Assembly: GCA_965153355.1 (NCBI GenBank)
Contig: OZ231128.1
Span: 38,502,001-38,566,000 of the forward strand
Length of the DNA: 64,000 nt
Reading direction: 5' to 3'
Source: Flaccisagitta enflata
Taxonomy: Eukaryota > Chaetognatha > Sagittoidea > Aphragmophora
Position 1 is the stretch's first letter; every line of letters begins with the position of its first letter. The notes below the pieces were generated by a model. That model saw nothing but the letters and a program-made list of their open reading frames with translations. It was not told where the DNA came from and ran no database searches. A program made the position numbers and the translations under genes. This document shows positions 1-13,984 of this stretch, one piece after another.

Positions 1-934
1 TGAAAAAAATTCAACTCGAATTTTTTGTAAATAAATCTTTAAGAAATCATAGCCCAAAAAATATTTGTGGTAGAGCATTCTGCTTCTGCGCCAAATGAAA
101 GAAAATTATCAAATTTACTAACTCTATCAATTTCATTGGAGGCCCAAATCAGCCGGATGAGTTCCTAGATTTTTAGTTGCGTGCATGTGACTCTACACCT
201 TGCTGTGTCAGTCGGTAGGTTGGTAGGTCGCTAGATTGGTCTGTCACATTTTTGAAATTTTGACTTTTTAAGGTTTTTTAAGGTAATTTAAGTATTTTAG
301 GGTACTTTAGGGTACTTTTGGGTACATCAGGGTACTTTAGGGTACTTTGATTATTCTAAGGGTACTTTCAGATATGTTTAGGCACTTTTGGGTATTTTTG
401 AGTATTTTGAGTATTTTTTGGAATTTTTTTGTATTTTTGGGTATTTTTGAGTATTTTTGAGTATTTCTTTGGTATTTTGTCAACTTTTTATAGGACATAC
501 GTTACACATTTCAACATGTTTTTGTTCGTTTGTATGTCATTTCCAGACGCACACAACTGTTGCCCTCTTAGGCTTGTTTTATAAGAAAATGAAAACCATG
601 TTACTCTCGAATATGTCAAAAAGTCGAGGACTGACTTTGACTTTTTTCCCAAGAAAATAGAGCATTGATTACGGAACGCCTAGATCTAGTCCAACTCGAT
701 TTTCCGATGAGACTGGACTTTAACTACGCAAATGGAACATGAAAAGTGCTTGGAATTGAGCAAACTCTAGTGTGCAGTGTACTTCGCCCATTCCTTCATG
801 GGAGAGTAAGTGATACAAAAGATGTGTTCATGCTGTAGACGCGGTTAACAGGACTAAATGTAATCGTAATTGTCGTCAAGGGAAACACGCCCTAGTTTGA
901 TTCGCGTCAGAAGAAGGAGAAACTAGTCATCCAA
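1..934. other. AT-rich mosaic with degenerate hairpin element
   Basis: No gene is supported here. At 175-265 there is a degenerate member of the hairpin-ended family described at 10391: a stem-loop start, then CTCTACACC and a GTCGGT-rich stretch. It is followed at about 265-480 by a loose 10-bp tandem repeat of the type agggtacttt. The remainder to 934 shows nothing I recognise. The 67-residue open frame at 457-660 is not supported by composition or homology. Confidence 0.5.
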
Positions 935-940
935 AGATCG

Positions 941-1239
941 CACATGGTCAGCGGTACCCGATGCCCTGCTGGGAGTGATCCAGTGATGAAGTGGAGTGAG
1001 AGCAGGGCAGCGGCTCAAAAGGGCCGATGTCCTGTAGAACACAGGGAGGAAATTCCAGAGGGCTGGGAGGGCAAATTTATTGTCTTGTTAGCCAACCGGG
1101 GGGGGATGGAGGGACTAACTGACGGACGGATAGAAGGAAGGACAGACTGAAGGAAGACAGCTGGACGGAAGGAGGGGCGTCTACAAATTCCCCCCTGTGT
1201 TCCACAGGACATCAGCCCTTTGGGGCCGCCGCCCAAAAA
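941..1239. repeat. Foldback repeat, GTCCTGTAGAACACAGGG family
   Basis: The two ends are inverted copies of each other. The left arm carries AGGGCCGATGTCCTGTAGAA and CACAGGG; the right arm carries CCCTGTG, TCCACAGGACATC and CCCTTTGGGGCC. The centre is a run of GGAC/GGAA-type tetranucleotides. The same family recurs at 24636, 25895, 26812, 38230 and 61990 and inside both TTAA elements. The copy at 61990-62145 is inverted relative to this one, and the two share flanking sequence (CTAGTCATCCAA). Confidence 0.7.
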
Positions 1240-1433
1240 GGGGTTAAGAGGTTTTCATTGGAGTTTGGCTGGGACCGGAAAAAAGGGAAAAGCGACACAT
1301 ACGACCGCTAATCACATTGGCACAGATGTGAGAAAAGTTGGGCAGGTGACAACAGAACATCCAGATGAGAAGAGAAAGAAACAGAGATAGTGAACAAGGA
1401 AAGAAGAGAGGGGAAAAAGATCTAAATGAGAGA

Positions 1434-1542
<109 letters not shown>

Positions 1543-1726
1543 ACATAGAAATAGGCATTTATGTTTAACTGAAAGTGGGTTGGAGAAATTTGTAATGATA
1601 AACATAAGAACAAAAGGCACATAAACAGAAAACAATATGGACAGACAACAGTGAACAGTAAAAATGGTTGATCGACAGAATGTAGGAAAGAAGAGCAGAC
1701 AGACCGAAAGGCAGAGACTGTGATAA

Positions 1727-1904
1727 AAAGGCCGGATACACGGCCATCAGTTGCGGACGGGTGGGCAGGGGCGGAAATACGCGTTTTCCCACTTTTCAAC
1801 TCGAGCGTGACGGACCGACCGACCGACCAACCGACCAACCGACCAACCAACCAACGGATGGACGGACAAAGCCTCTTATAGAGTTGCGTGTCCGCAACTA
1901 AAAA
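1727..1904 (-). repeat. Hairpin-ended element, full-length copy
   Basis: Read on the minus strand it starts with a stem-loop (AGTTGCGGACACGCAACT), then a CTCTATAAGAGGCTTTGTCCG segment variant and GGTTGGTCGGT tetranucleotides. It ends in the shared 3' end GCCCACCCGTCCGCAACT followed by GGCCGTGTATCCGGCCTT. See the entry at 10391 for the family. Confidence 0.7.
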
Positions 1905-2176
1905 AGGCGAATGATAGGAGACAGCAAAAGTGACAAAGAAAGGACGAGATAAGAAAAAAACATCAAGGAAGAGATAAAGAAAAAGACAGACAGTGACAGA
2001 CAAACAGCAATTCGTATCTGCTTTTGGACCCACAACCAGAAGAGAAAAAAAAATCCTGGTGTTTCCTTTGGACCCAGTTATCTCCACTTTACGATTAGTG
2101 TTAGATCGCTCCGCTTGGGTTGGAAAACCTTAATCCTAGATGCAGCGATGGAACAACTGAAACACTGCCTAAAAAA

Positions 2177-2340
<164 letters not shown>

Positions 2341-2344
2341 TGTG

Positions 2345-2797
2345 TGCATGAGGTCTGTCCAGCTGATATCATAATAGACAGACAAGTGACAAAGACAGAC
2401 ACCTTGGTGCGCTGGCTTAATGAAGACAAATTCGTTGACTTTCGCAACGTTGGGTGTTATGGGTCGCCTTCTGCCTTCATATCGAATGACGACGGATTAC
2501 TTCGCCATTTTCTTTGTGTCTGATACCTCAGTCCTCGTCCTTGTCGCTTCCATTTTTTCCACCATTTCGTTGACACTTTTCATGCTCATTGTTGTTGATT
2601 TCTCTCTATTCCTTTTCTTCGTCCCATTGTTCCAACTGCGTCATTTGTCATTTGTTTGTTATTTGGTTTTTTTTTTTTGTTTGGTATACATCTGGTATAT
2701 GATCATTGACATTCATCTAATATGTATACTCTTTATTTACTTGATTCCACGTCCCATTTATTTCTATTTCTTCATTCATTTGTTTTAACACTTATTA
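2345..2797. other. No gene seen
   Basis: T-rich sequence. An overlapping open frame (2420-2788) begins inside repeat-flanking DNA and has a low-complexity, hydrophobic, Phe/Leu-rich translation typical of AT-rich noncoding DNA. Confidence 0.5.
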
Positions 2798-3110
2798 CAG
2801 TAGAACCCCGCCCTAACGGATTTCAGAGGTCAAATATTTTTTTCTTACTATAACTGGACTTCTGTTACTGCCAATAAAAGAAATAAAAGAAATTAACTTA
2901 AACTAGTTGAAGGAATTATAAGTTTAAGGCCACAATAAACATACCCCTCATATTTTGCAACCAAAATTCGGTGAGTAAATGAGCGGTCACTGATTTCAAC
3001 GCTGTGCCCATTCCATATTTTCTAAGATGAGAAGATATAAAAAAAAATCGACGCTAGTTTGCAGCTACAACACAGAAAATCAGAGAGAACTCAATCGTCT
3101 TGAAGGAAAA

Positions 3111-3195
3111 AAGACTGGGCCCACTCCAGATTCGAACTCGTGACCTTGTGTTTTCACGGCGCCCACCAAACCACTACTCTGCTGAGTCGGCTAGT
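3111..3195 (-). ncRNA. tRNA-like (SINE-type) segment, copy 1
   Basis: On the minus strand, from 3190, there is a GCCGACT start, an A-box-like TCAGCAGAGTAGTGG, a GAGTTCGAATC B-box-like motif, and an end GGAGTGGGC. The start can pair with the end in 6 of 7 positions. The T-stem is poor (about 3 of 5 pairs) and no clear anticodon arm can be read. It is therefore a degenerate tRNA or the head of a tRNA-derived SINE rather than a working tRNA gene. The counterpart in the inverted element copy is at about 57520-57605. Confidence 0.4.
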
Positions 3196-3524
3196 GATTG
3201 TTGGCCTAACACAATTGGTATAGATAGAAAAAATTTTACTGTTTCTGTAAGTCAATCACCCTCCGCCAGCTGTGATTTACTCTCTGAAGAGTAAGTTCGG
3301 ACACGAAACCAACGCATGTTGGCATCAGCGTAAGTAAGGCAGAGATATGCAGATTACACTGATTCCAGCATAAATATGAATGCTTGTTGCAAAAATTGAC
3401 TGATTACCAATTGAGTGATTTGTCCCAGCTAAAATGACAGACTGACAGTATCTTTTCTCCTGTCCATCGAGCCAACTGTGTCATCAGTCAGAGACCTGTG
3501 AATAAATGCAGTCACACCACCCTC

Positions 3525-3605
3525 TCCGTACAGTTACACCCCGCTATAACAGACCCAAGTATAACGGAGATCCACCTACAATGGATATGAAATGTTCATC
3601 CCCTC
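3525..3605. repeat. MITE end fragment (ACAGTTACACCCCGCTATAA)
   Basis: The sequence resembles the ends of TA-flanked MITEs elsewhere in the window (for example 49135-49180). Only one end is recognisable. The mirrored copy is near 57120-57185. Confidence 0.45.
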
Positions 3606-3747
3606 TATTCACTTCTACCCATTCATTTTATTTGCAATGATAGAAATCCGCCTATCTATTCACATTAGATCATCGAATTTTCTTTTGGTTCTCTGTAAGG
3701 CAGAAGGACGCATGTTATGGCAAAGTTTCCCTACATGTTTTTTAGTT

Positions 3748-4305
3748 GCGGACACGCAACTCTATAAGAGGCTTTGTCCGTCTCGTGTCTGAAATCTTTC
3801 CTCTCAGGCCTGAAATCTACCCTCTCAGGCCTGAAATCTGTCCTCCCAGGTTTTGAATCTGAGAGGGCAGATAAATGTCCTGAGAGGACAGATTACAGGC
3901 CTGAGAAGGCAGATCCAAGGCCTGCGAGGGCAGAATTCCGGCCTGAGAGGGCAGATTTCAGGCCTAAGAGGGCTGGGGGGGGGGACAAACAAATAAGCAA
4001 AGGAACAGACGAACGAACAAAAATCCCGCTGTGATCTACAGGACTTCGTTTCTCTCGGGGCCGCTGCCCGAAAACCGCTTGCAATTGAAAAATGTGACGG
4101 GCGGAGGGACCGAGGGACAGACACGGCAAGGTGTAGAGCCGCCGATGACAAGAACAAGGCCGGATACACGGCAATCCAGTCGCGGACGGTTGGGCAGGAG
4201 TAGTAATGCAAAAACCGCTCGGAATTCAGAAATGTGACCTACCGACCGACCGACCTACCGACCGACCGACACGGCAAGGTGTAGAGTCGCGTGTCCGCGC
4301 CTAAA
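3748..4305. repeat. Nested hairpin element and 21-bp foldback
   Basis: A hairpin start (GTTGCGGACACGCAAC) at about 3748 is followed by 21-bp units of aggcctgaaatctgtcctctc. These switch at about 3860 to the reverse-complement sense (ggcctgagagggcagattt) up to 3970. A family-2 arm (CTACAGGACTTCG, GGGGCCGCTGCCCGAAAA) lies at 4030-4075. A full minus-strand hairpin-ended element occupies about 4158-4305. The inverted counterpart is 56450-57000. Confidence 0.65.
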
Positions 4306-4685
4306 AAGAAGCGTAAAACCTGTAAATGCAACTTTGGTTGTTATTGTTGTTGTTTTGTTTTGTAATTGGCAAAGAAGTTGGACATACATTTCGCAACAAG
4401 ATCACGGGAAAAAAAATATAAGAGATAAAATCAGCACGGATAATGTAAGATGAAACTACCACTTGCCACTCATGGCTAGAGAATTATATAATGATGAAGT
4501 AGACTTTTATTTGAATAATGTCAAGGTTTTATAACAAGTTAGCAGCAAGCGCATGGTCCGACTTCGATGACTTGCTATTCTCGGAAATTGATGATATTGT
4601 TTTCTTTCTTCACTGAACCCTTTTTTCCAGTTTTGACTGTAAGAGAAATGTATGTTAGGATTGGTCATTATCAAAATATTTCCGA

Positions 4686-4897
4686 AACAAGGCCGGTTAC
4701 ACGGCTACCCTAGTCACGTACGGGTGGGCAGGAGCAGTGCCAGAGAAGGTCACTAGGGCATCTGGGCAGGAGCTGTATGCTCAAAAAGCTCAAAAACGCC
4801 GATAAAGTAAAATTGGGACCGACCGACCGACCGACCAGCGGACCGACCGACCAACGGACCGACATAGCGGGGTGTAGAGTCGCGTAGCACGCGACTA
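4686..4897 (-). repeat. Hairpin-ended element, full-length copy
   Basis: On the minus strand it begins AGTCGCGTGCTACGCGACTC then TACACCCCGC, followed by GGTCCGTTGGTCGGTC tetranucleotides and a TTTTGAGCTTTTTGAGC middle. It ends GCCCACCCGTACGTGACT, then GGTAGCCGTGTAACCGGCC and TTGTT. The counterpart in the other TTAA copy is 55860-56070; a close relative outside the TTAA elements is at 50268-50480. Confidence 0.8.
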
Positions 4898-5152
4898 AAA
4901 AGAAAACGATCCATCGGACAACTAAACACATCTTTTGCCAAGATTTGCGCGAGTTTTCATGAGGCGCTACAGACAGAGACGGACGGATGGAAATACGGAT
5001 AGAAGAGAAAGGCAGAGGGACAGAAAATGTTGACAAAAGACAGGGTGCAGATCTTTAAAAACAAGTAACGCGGAGTTACAATATCGTTGCGGACGGGTGG
5101 GCAGGGGCATCCAACCCCCATCTACACCAGCTCTAACCATGTACAAGTCAGC

Positions 5153-5407
5153 CTGTGAGTGGAGCGAGCCCGTGAATGGAGCAAGACCGTGAATGGAGCG
5201 AGCCCGTGAGCGGAGCAAGCCTGTGAGCGGAGCAAGCCTGTGAGCAGAGCGAGCTTGTGAGCGGAGTGAGCCGGTGAGTGGAGTTAGCTGGCGAGTGGAG
5301 TTAGCCGGTGAGTGGAGCGAGCCCATGAGCGGGGCAAGCCTGTGAGTGGAGCGAGCCTGTGAGCGGAGCAAGCCTGTGAGTGGAGCGAGCCTGTGAGCGG
5401 AGCAAGG
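5153..5407. repeat. 17-bp minisatellite
   Basis: About fifteen units of gtgagcggagcaagcct with point variation. The mirrored array is at about 55335-55600. A related degenerate array lies at 33340-33480. Confidence 0.8.
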
Positions 5408-5551
5408 GACCGTAGCAAGTTGAAGTACTTTAGAGTGAGCTAGCTGAGTGGGCGATGCAAGCAAACGAACATAGCAAGTGACTGAGTAGCCTGTTAAAAA
5501 CGCGATTTTCATGTGTAGAAACAGGCCCTTTCCTGACTTGACTCCCACCTC

Positions 5552-5734
5552 TTATGTTTGTGTGTCCGCTTGATTGATTCCAACCCCCTCAATCACATGT
5601 AACGGCAAAGACTGCAGAACCAACAAAGCATAGCAGTTGCCTTCAAGCCCAAAGACTTTCTCGACATGTCTCGTAGGATGAAGTTGCCATGGCCTAATAT
5701 CTGATGCCGTAATATCCAAAGGAACGCATTTCAA
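5552..5734 (-). other. 60-codon frame kept in both TTAA copies
   Basis: A short frame encodes 60 residues starting MKCVPLDITASDIRPW. The equivalent frame at 55011-55193 in the inverted copy has the same length with about three substitutions and no indel. Its composition is not repeat-driven. I do not recognise it. Conservation may simply reflect the recent duplication of the whole element, so coding is unproven. Confidence 0.2.
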
Positions 5735-5839
5735 ACTAACATGGCAGCCGTCGCTGTCGCTGTTGAAACTTAGGATTCAGCACCAGATGCTAGAAGATCT
5801 GTTGGATGAGCAAGAGAATTCAATACCAGAGTCAAAATC

Positions 5840-5841
5840 TG

Positions 5842-5892
<51 letters not shown>
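5840..5892. repeat. (GA)n microsatellite
   Basis: About 50 bp of GA. The same site in TTAA copy 2 carries about 240 bp of CT with scattered TTTC units (54661-54900), so this is the most length-variable position between the copies. Confidence 0.9.
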
Positions 5893-5894
<2 letters not shown>

Positions 5895-6108
5895 CACATA
5901 TTGCAAACTGCGAAAACGGCATTTCTGCCCCTGCCCACCCGTCTGCGACTGGTGTTGGCCGTGTATCCGGCCTTGTTTTTTCATCTTTAGTCTTTACCAG
6001 ATGTTGAAACTTCGATTGTCAGCGTTGCTGTTGTTGCTGGCGTTGTTGTTGTTGTTTAGGCCGCTCTGTTGCATTTCATTTTTCAACTTTTTTTGGGTTC
6101 TAGATTGA

Positions 6109-6119
6109 ATGTTGTTGTT

Positions 6120-6204
<85 letters not shown>

Positions 6205-6209
6205 CGGCG

Positions 6210-6265
<56 letters not shown>

Positions 6266-6305
6266 ATCGGCGTTGTTGTTGTTGTTGTTATTGTTGTTAT
6301 CGGCG

Positions 6306-6340
<35 letters not shown>

Positions 6341-6507
6341 ATCGGCGTTGTTGTTGTTGTTGTTGTTGTTATCGGCGTTGTTGTTGTTGTTGTTGTTGTT
6401 ATCGGCGTTGTTGTTGTTGTTGTTGTTGTTGTTATCGGCGTTGTTGTTGTTGTTGTTATCGGCGTTGTTGCTGTTGTTGTTATCGGCGTTGTTGTTGTTG
6501 TTGTTTC

Positions 6508-6545
<38 letters not shown>

Positions 6546-6561
6546 ATCGGCGTTGTTGTTT

Positions 6562-6627
<66 letters not shown>

Positions 6628-6660
6628 TTGTTTTCGGCGTTGTAGTTGTTATCGGCGTTG
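6109..6660. repeat. (TTG)n array with ATCGGCG interruptions
   Basis: About 550 bp of TTG triplets are broken at irregular intervals by ATCGGCG (or TCGGCG). This gives a higher-order pattern rather than a pure microsatellite. Copy 2 holds the complementary array at 53810-54430 with a different number and spacing of interruptions. Long frames of Asn, Thr, Leu, Val or Cys over it are repeat artefacts. Confidence 0.95.
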
Positions 6661-6859
6661 ATGTTGTTGTTGTTGTTGTCACTGCTCTGAGTAGAAGCTC
6701 CACCGCGTTGTCATGTTGAAGTCTTCCACCCTCATCTCCTGATGTCTTTTTGTTTCCGACTAGACCGCCTTTGACTGCATATCTTCGCAAACCAGACCTT
6801 GCCGTAGATGTAGCCACAGTTGAAATAAGAGCGGGTCCATAATTACTTGATAAGAACAT
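6660..6859 (-). other. 65-codon non-repetitive lead into the TTG array
   Basis: A minus-strand frame opens at 6859 with about 65 ordinary residues (MFLSSNYGPALISTVATSTA and on) before running into the triplet array. Copy 2 preserves it at 53631-53825. A weak candidate exon remnant of the TTAA element; no family recognised. Confidence 0.15.
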
Positions 6860-6950
6860 AAGAATATCTTGGATGTGTAAGCAAATAGATTCCTGCCATT
6901 GGTTTTCTCAGTGCTGTCCGTTCATCTATCTGTTCGTCTGTTGGTTTGTA

Positions 6951-7570
6951 ACGGGTGGTCAAAAAAAAAGTGGTTTTTTTGTTTCCTTATATCTTTTATA
7001 AAAAAATGTTTTTGAAAAAAATTCTTTTTTTACTAAAAAGATATGGTGCAGGAGAATTTTTTTTATTATTGTAATTTTTGTATATCTTTTTTATATTTGG
7101 AGCTATTTATAATAGACTCAATTTCATTTTAGACCGCTTTGATTTTTTGAAAAATTTTTTTGTATAAAAACTAAAATCTTTTTACAGATTCACTATTTAT
7201 AGTTAAAGATGACTCGAAACCTTGAAAAAAATTTTAAAAATACATGCATACAACAAAACAAAAGATACTTCTTAAAAACATTCTTTTGTTTTCTATTCAA
7301 ATCTCTTTAACCAAAGCTTGGAGACTTACAATTAATTATGTTTATATCAGACATGACCTAGTTAAGGTATGTGTTTTTTCAAATTAGCTGATGTTTATGT
7401 TATTACTGATCTATGCAAACATTTTATTTTTTTATACTTATATAGTATTTGTTTGAAAAAATCATTTTTTATACACTATACTTCATTTTTAAAATATCAA
7501 CTTATAAAAAAAATTTAAAACCTATTGGAGAAAATTCTAGCTTGGTCACTTTTTTTTTGACCACCCGGTA
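6951..7570. mobile_element. TA-flanked MITE, GGGTGGTCAAAAAAAAAGTG ends
   Basis: Inverted ends: CGGGTGGTCAAAAAAAAAGT at about 6952 and ACTTTTTTTTTGACCACCCG ending at about 7568, bordered by TA (TAA / GTA). The interior of about 600 bp is AT-rich with no coding frame. The mirrored copy is 52919-53545. This looks like a Tc1/mariner-type MITE from its ends only. Confidence 0.7.
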
Positions 7571-7706
7571 CGTATGTCTGTCGGTCTGTTCTTGTATGCT
7601 GCATCTGTCCGTCCCTGTCTCTCTGTCTGCTCTTATCTCTCATTGTCTCTGTAGGAGTGTGTTTGTGTGAATGTGTGTGTGCGTGTGTGTGTTACGAGTG
7701 TCAGGG

Positions 7707-8034
7707 TGCCAAAAAAAGGCAAAACTGGCGTTCCCCCGTCATCATCTTTTTATTTTCCACAAGTCCTGTCAAACAAGCCATTGCGCGACCTTTAATTCGA
7801 TCGGGAACCATCGTTAGGGTGTGGTTGAAGTTTGTATTGAATTAGCATTGGAATCAATATTCTTATTATGCAAATTTTGCCTCCGCCATAGATTTCTATG
7901 AAAGCTTCATGGTCACCCTAGTGATGGTTTCTGATTTTTTTGAAAATCGCGCGACGGCTCATTTGATCGCATATAAGCAAAGGAAACAGATGATGGCGGG
8001 GGAAAGCCAGTTTCAGCCGATTCCGGCACTCTGA
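7707..8034. mobile_element. MITE with about 45-bp inverted ends
   Basis: The left end starts CAGGGTGCCAAAAAAAGGC with AACTGGC and CCCCCGTCATCATCT following. The right end is the inverted equivalent, CAGAGTGCCGGAATCGGC on the minus strand. The interior is non-coding. No convincing target duplication was found, so the superfamily is left open. The mirrored copy in the second TTAA element is about 52455-52790. Confidence 0.65.
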
Positions 8035-8040
8035 CATGTG

Positions 8041-8431
<391 letters not shown>

Positions 8432-9289
8432 GTGTCACACCAACAAAACCCGCATGATTTCCCGCACACAAAATCTAAAAACTCCAAATAGTGTTAGCCA
8501 GGCAGTTTGTGGGTTGTTCAAACTCTCTCTGTCTCTCTGTCTCTCTGTCTCTGTCGCCCTTGTTGCTCTCGCTCGCTCTCGATCTTGCTCTCGCTCTCGC
8601 TCTCTCTCTCTCTTACTGGCTCGCATTTTGATGCTGGATTATCTTCCAATCGTAATAGCCGCATTTCTACTTAAAAGAATCAATCGCAGTCACAGACCCG
8701 ATTTGATCAAATTCTGGCTTCACAGTAAAAAAAATAAATCTCCGTTCTGGTAAATTAAAAAAACGAAGAGTAAGCAACTTAAAGAAATAGATTCAAGTAA
8801 CGAGGAGATTTTTACACCGCTCGTATATATCAGGTTGAAAATGTAAGCTGATATGACAGAACAGGCATAGATTTGCAGTTGCAGCTGCAGACAGACAAAA
8901 CACGTGTTGCTAAGTGAGCCCTAAAATCGAAAACCATCCTATTGCGCGTTTTAGATGAAGAGGAACAAAAGTGAAATTTACTAAAAATATTTTACAGGGC
9001 AAGGTTGATTAAATTTTTTTACCTTATTTGTGTGTCTGAGGGCAATGTAAATCACAAGCTATCTGGCCCTTGCCCGGGGTAGAAGTCTGTGATCGAATTA
9101 TTTAATCCCTTTTCCTCAAAGAGAAGAAAGGAGTGGATTTGACCACGGATTTCACTATGACTGGGTAGGGTCAGGGCAGGGTCATCACTCCGACCTCCAT
9201 CGTGGCCTTAAGGAATTATAAATTTTCATCTGTTATAGGCGGAATTCCGTTGGTGGCAGGTCCGTTAGAGCGGGGTTCAACTGTATTTC

Positions 9290-9380
9290 TTTGACTTTAT
9301 TTTTGGTAGTTGCTTCGACATTTGTTACTATTTTTCAAAATTTTTGCCTTCCCCAAAAGCTCTTTTTCTTTCTTTTTGTT
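9290..9380. other. No gene seen
   Basis: T-rich spacer between the MITE end and a CT array. Confidence 0.4.
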
Positions 9381-9381
9381 T

Positions 9382-10385
<1,004 letters not shown>

Positions 10386-10390
10386 TTTTA

Positions 10391-10556
10391 AGTCGCGGAC
10401 ACGCGACTCTACACCTTGCCGTGTTGGTCGGTCCGTCCGTCCGTCCGTCCGTCGGTCCGTCGGTCCGTCCGTCACATTTCTGAATTGCGAGCAGTTTTTG
10501 CATTACTGCTTCTGCCCAACCGTCTGCGACTGTCCTGCCATGTATCCGGCCTTGTT
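10391..10556 (+). repeat. Hairpin-ended element, compact full-length copy
   Basis: This is the clearest short member of the most frequent dispersed repeat here. It starts with a stem-loop (AGTCGCGGACACGCGACT), then CTACACCTTGCCGTG, a run of GGTCCGTC tetranucleotides and an AT-rich middle. It ends TGCCCAACCGTCTGCGACT, then a CATGTATCCGGCC segment and TTGTTTT. Members occur on both strands at 175, 1727, 4158, 4686, 28092, 32081, 32286, 37972, 43233, 46218, 50268, 55860, 56450 and 62209. There is no coding capacity, no long inverted ends and no poly(A). It is unclassified, and probably mobilised in trans. Confidence 0.8.
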
Positions 10557-10687
10557 TTCATCCGATCCCTGATTGATTCCCAACGAAAATTCATTGATTG
10601 ACATGTTTTTTTTTATCTCTCTATTTAGAATTCAATCTATGATTTGCCAGTCATTCTCTCTGTCTCTGTCGGTGTCTTCCACTTCCC

Positions 10688-11266
<579 letters not shown>

Positions 11267-11379
11267 CTTTTTTTTCCCCTCTCCGAATCGCTGACATTCA
11301 ATGTTCAAGAATATCCTGAACATTTCTTTTTTTTCCCCGTCTTTTCGTGTCATCGAATATTGATTCAAACTCAAAAGGG

Positions 11380-13326
11380 GGACGAATAGAAGAGCGATGA
11401 GAATGAGTTTTTAACTGGCAATTCCCGACAAAATTGCCAGGCAGTCGTTATAAGAAGAGATTTATATCTCTATATCCAACTTTGTCCTTGAATACAGAAG
11501 GAGAGTAACGGGTGTTTGAAAAAAAAAATTTAGTCATAACAAATATTGGCAAATGTCACGGTTCCACAGCATGCTTGAGGGCCCGACTTTCTGCCAATCT
11601 ACGTTGGCCCAAGCTTCAGATACAGCATTATAAACGAATTAAATGGTTCAAAGACATTCATAACTACCCAGTGTACAATTTCAAACCATTTTTTGTGACC
11701 CTCCCTACCCCTAGAGGGTCTAAAAATTTGTTTAAAGAGCTGTTTTTGGCGTGTCTCCATTCTGTCTCCTGTAAGAAATAGCAAGCAAAACCAATCAAAA
11801 AATGTCGCATCTTATGATATTATGAGTGTTTATCAACTAGTATCAATCCCACAGGATATACAAAAAAGTTCAACTCACTACTCAATCAATAAGTTGTCAA
11901 AAAATGGTATAAAAATCAATTTTTACCCCTTCTCGATTTTTTTACTTTTTTCTCTCAAGATTGAATGTCATGATATTTATTTTTTTTAACCTCATTTATC
12001 TTAAACATTAAGCGTTTTTTTTCTTGCAATTCGATGGAAACAACTTGAAGGACATTTCCCTCCATTTTCATGTTATTGGGTTGATCCTATGCAGAGAAAT
12101 GGTTTTTTTCTTGGAGCGTATCAATTCGCGCACACCCCCAAACTTGATCCTAACGCATACCTAACGCTTTAAATATGCCACTATAGTGTGAAAATGAAAT
12201 AATTCACATAAAATCTGACCACACCATGTGAAAGAGCGTGAAATTTTGATTCTCCTCTGATAATTTGAAACCTTAACTCTCAGGCATTTTGTCACAATGA
12301 AATTTTACATTTTGTTGGTCCTGAAGTGTGAACAGAATTGATACGCTCATCGACGGCTCATCGTAGTTAATTCTTTGTTTCCACACAGCGCTTCTCACAC
12401 AAATGCGCGATGCTTTTGTCTCTTAATTTGGTAAAATTTCTTAAAATTAGAATTGGCATATCTCAGAAACTATTCAAGCAAGCCCATTGAAATTCTGCAT
12501 GGTTGATACCTAGACCATAAGGGTCCGTTGCCTAGATTCTGATGCGACCTAAAAAATGTTATGCAGTCCAACCAGACCAACCAGCTTACCAGATGAAAAA
12601 ATTAAAAAATGGCATAACTTCCATAATAATGGTCCAATCTGGATGAAATTTTGCATGAAGCTTCCTTTAAAGGTTCCTCATCACTGGCTTGAATAAGCGC
12701 TTGGGTAAAAAAAATTTTCTCTAACAGCCCACCCAGCCAGAAATGGTACTTATAGAGATTTTTTTAAAAAAACTAAAAGATTGAAAATTTTTTAGCAACA
12801 TATGATCACACATGATTGCTTGAAGGTTATCAATAAGAATTTTACTGTTATATTGATTTCTTTATTGTATTTAGCTAAATTCTTTAGAAATAAAACTGCC
12901 TATAATACCTTTTTAAGCCTAATTTGCATGAAAAATGAGCGTAGTTAAGAAAATCCAAGTATGGATCCATATGAAATGATAGCTAGGCTACAGAATGATG
13001 TATGATTTTCTTCAATTTTCCAACATGTTAAATTGACGAATTCCACCCGTCCTCAGTTGGCTTAGCATGACACCAGCCTATTGCTAAAACAAAAGATTAC
13101 TTTTTGTAAATGCTTGCCTTTAAGAAAATGTTTTTATAAAATAGTTTTGTTTAAGGATACGGTTGTTTAACTGACTTTCAATGTTTGTCTCAAGTTAAAA
13201 TCTGTTTTTTTCTTTTTTAAATACCCGTTATGAAAGGAAAGGGAGAAAAAGGATTGCTATTTGAATGAATCACTTTATTTCATGTGAAATTACAGTCAGA
13301 CTCAAAAAGGGGGAAAAATAAAATAG
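11380..13326. other. AT-rich, single-copy-looking, no gene found
   Basis: Nearly 2 kb without a simple repeat or recognisable element. The longest frame (11512-11781, 89 codons) has no motif, no splice context I could support and no repeat relatives in the window. A gene with short exons cannot be excluded by reading alone. Confidence 0.4.
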
Positions 13327-13330
13327 AATG

Positions 13331-13425
<95 letters not shown>

Positions 13426-13430
13426 AAAGA
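13331..13430. repeat. (TA)n microsatellite
   Basis: About 87 bp of pure TA, then short GA. Confidence 0.95.
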
Positions 13431-13673
13431 GAGAGATTATTTGTAAGTCGCATGAGAATCACGCAGATGGTGGGGGCCATGGAGGAGGGGGAAGAGCGTC
13501 ACACACTTATATGTTATTCACATGTTTTTCATGACGACATTTTGTCAAACGGAGTAAAAATAATGTGGAATTTCGGATAACGGAGCGAGTGATGTTTGTT
13601 GCAAACAAGAGAAAATAGAAATGTTTTGTTCCAATTCATTAGCAGAGAGCCGCTAAAGAATCATAACTTAATG

Positions 13674-13780
13674 CAGTAGGACCGCGCCTCATTGGTTCTA
13701 TTGGGATTGAAGATACTTTATTCCAGGTTCACTCTTTAAAAGAGAGGTGAAATCACATTAAGAACTACTGATAGATTGAA
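13674..13780. repeat. Truncated MITE, CAGTAGGACCGCGCCTCATT end
   Basis: It matches the left half of the MITE at 42455-42630, including the GAGGTGAAAT segment. The right end is missing. Confidence 0.55.
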
Positions 13781-13984
13781 GAAGACGGAGAGGTAATGCG
13801 AGAGCGAGATCGCGACGAGATGTACGACTTTTACAATTACGAACAATCTCCGTTGCCGTGGTTTCTCTCCATCGTCATCGACGGCACGGAAAAGAAAAAG
13901 ACAGAACTCGATTTTTTTTTCTTCGTTTTCATCGATCATCGAATTCCGCGCCTCGGTCGTAAGTATTACGCGCGCATTTTCGAA

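Noticed and set aside
6083-6859. 258-codon frame rich in Asn and Thr (and its counterpart at 53631-54470)
   Set aside because: Most of it is the translation of a triplet array that is open in every frame without TAA or TGA. Only the first 65 codons are non-repetitive, and those are listed separately at low confidence.
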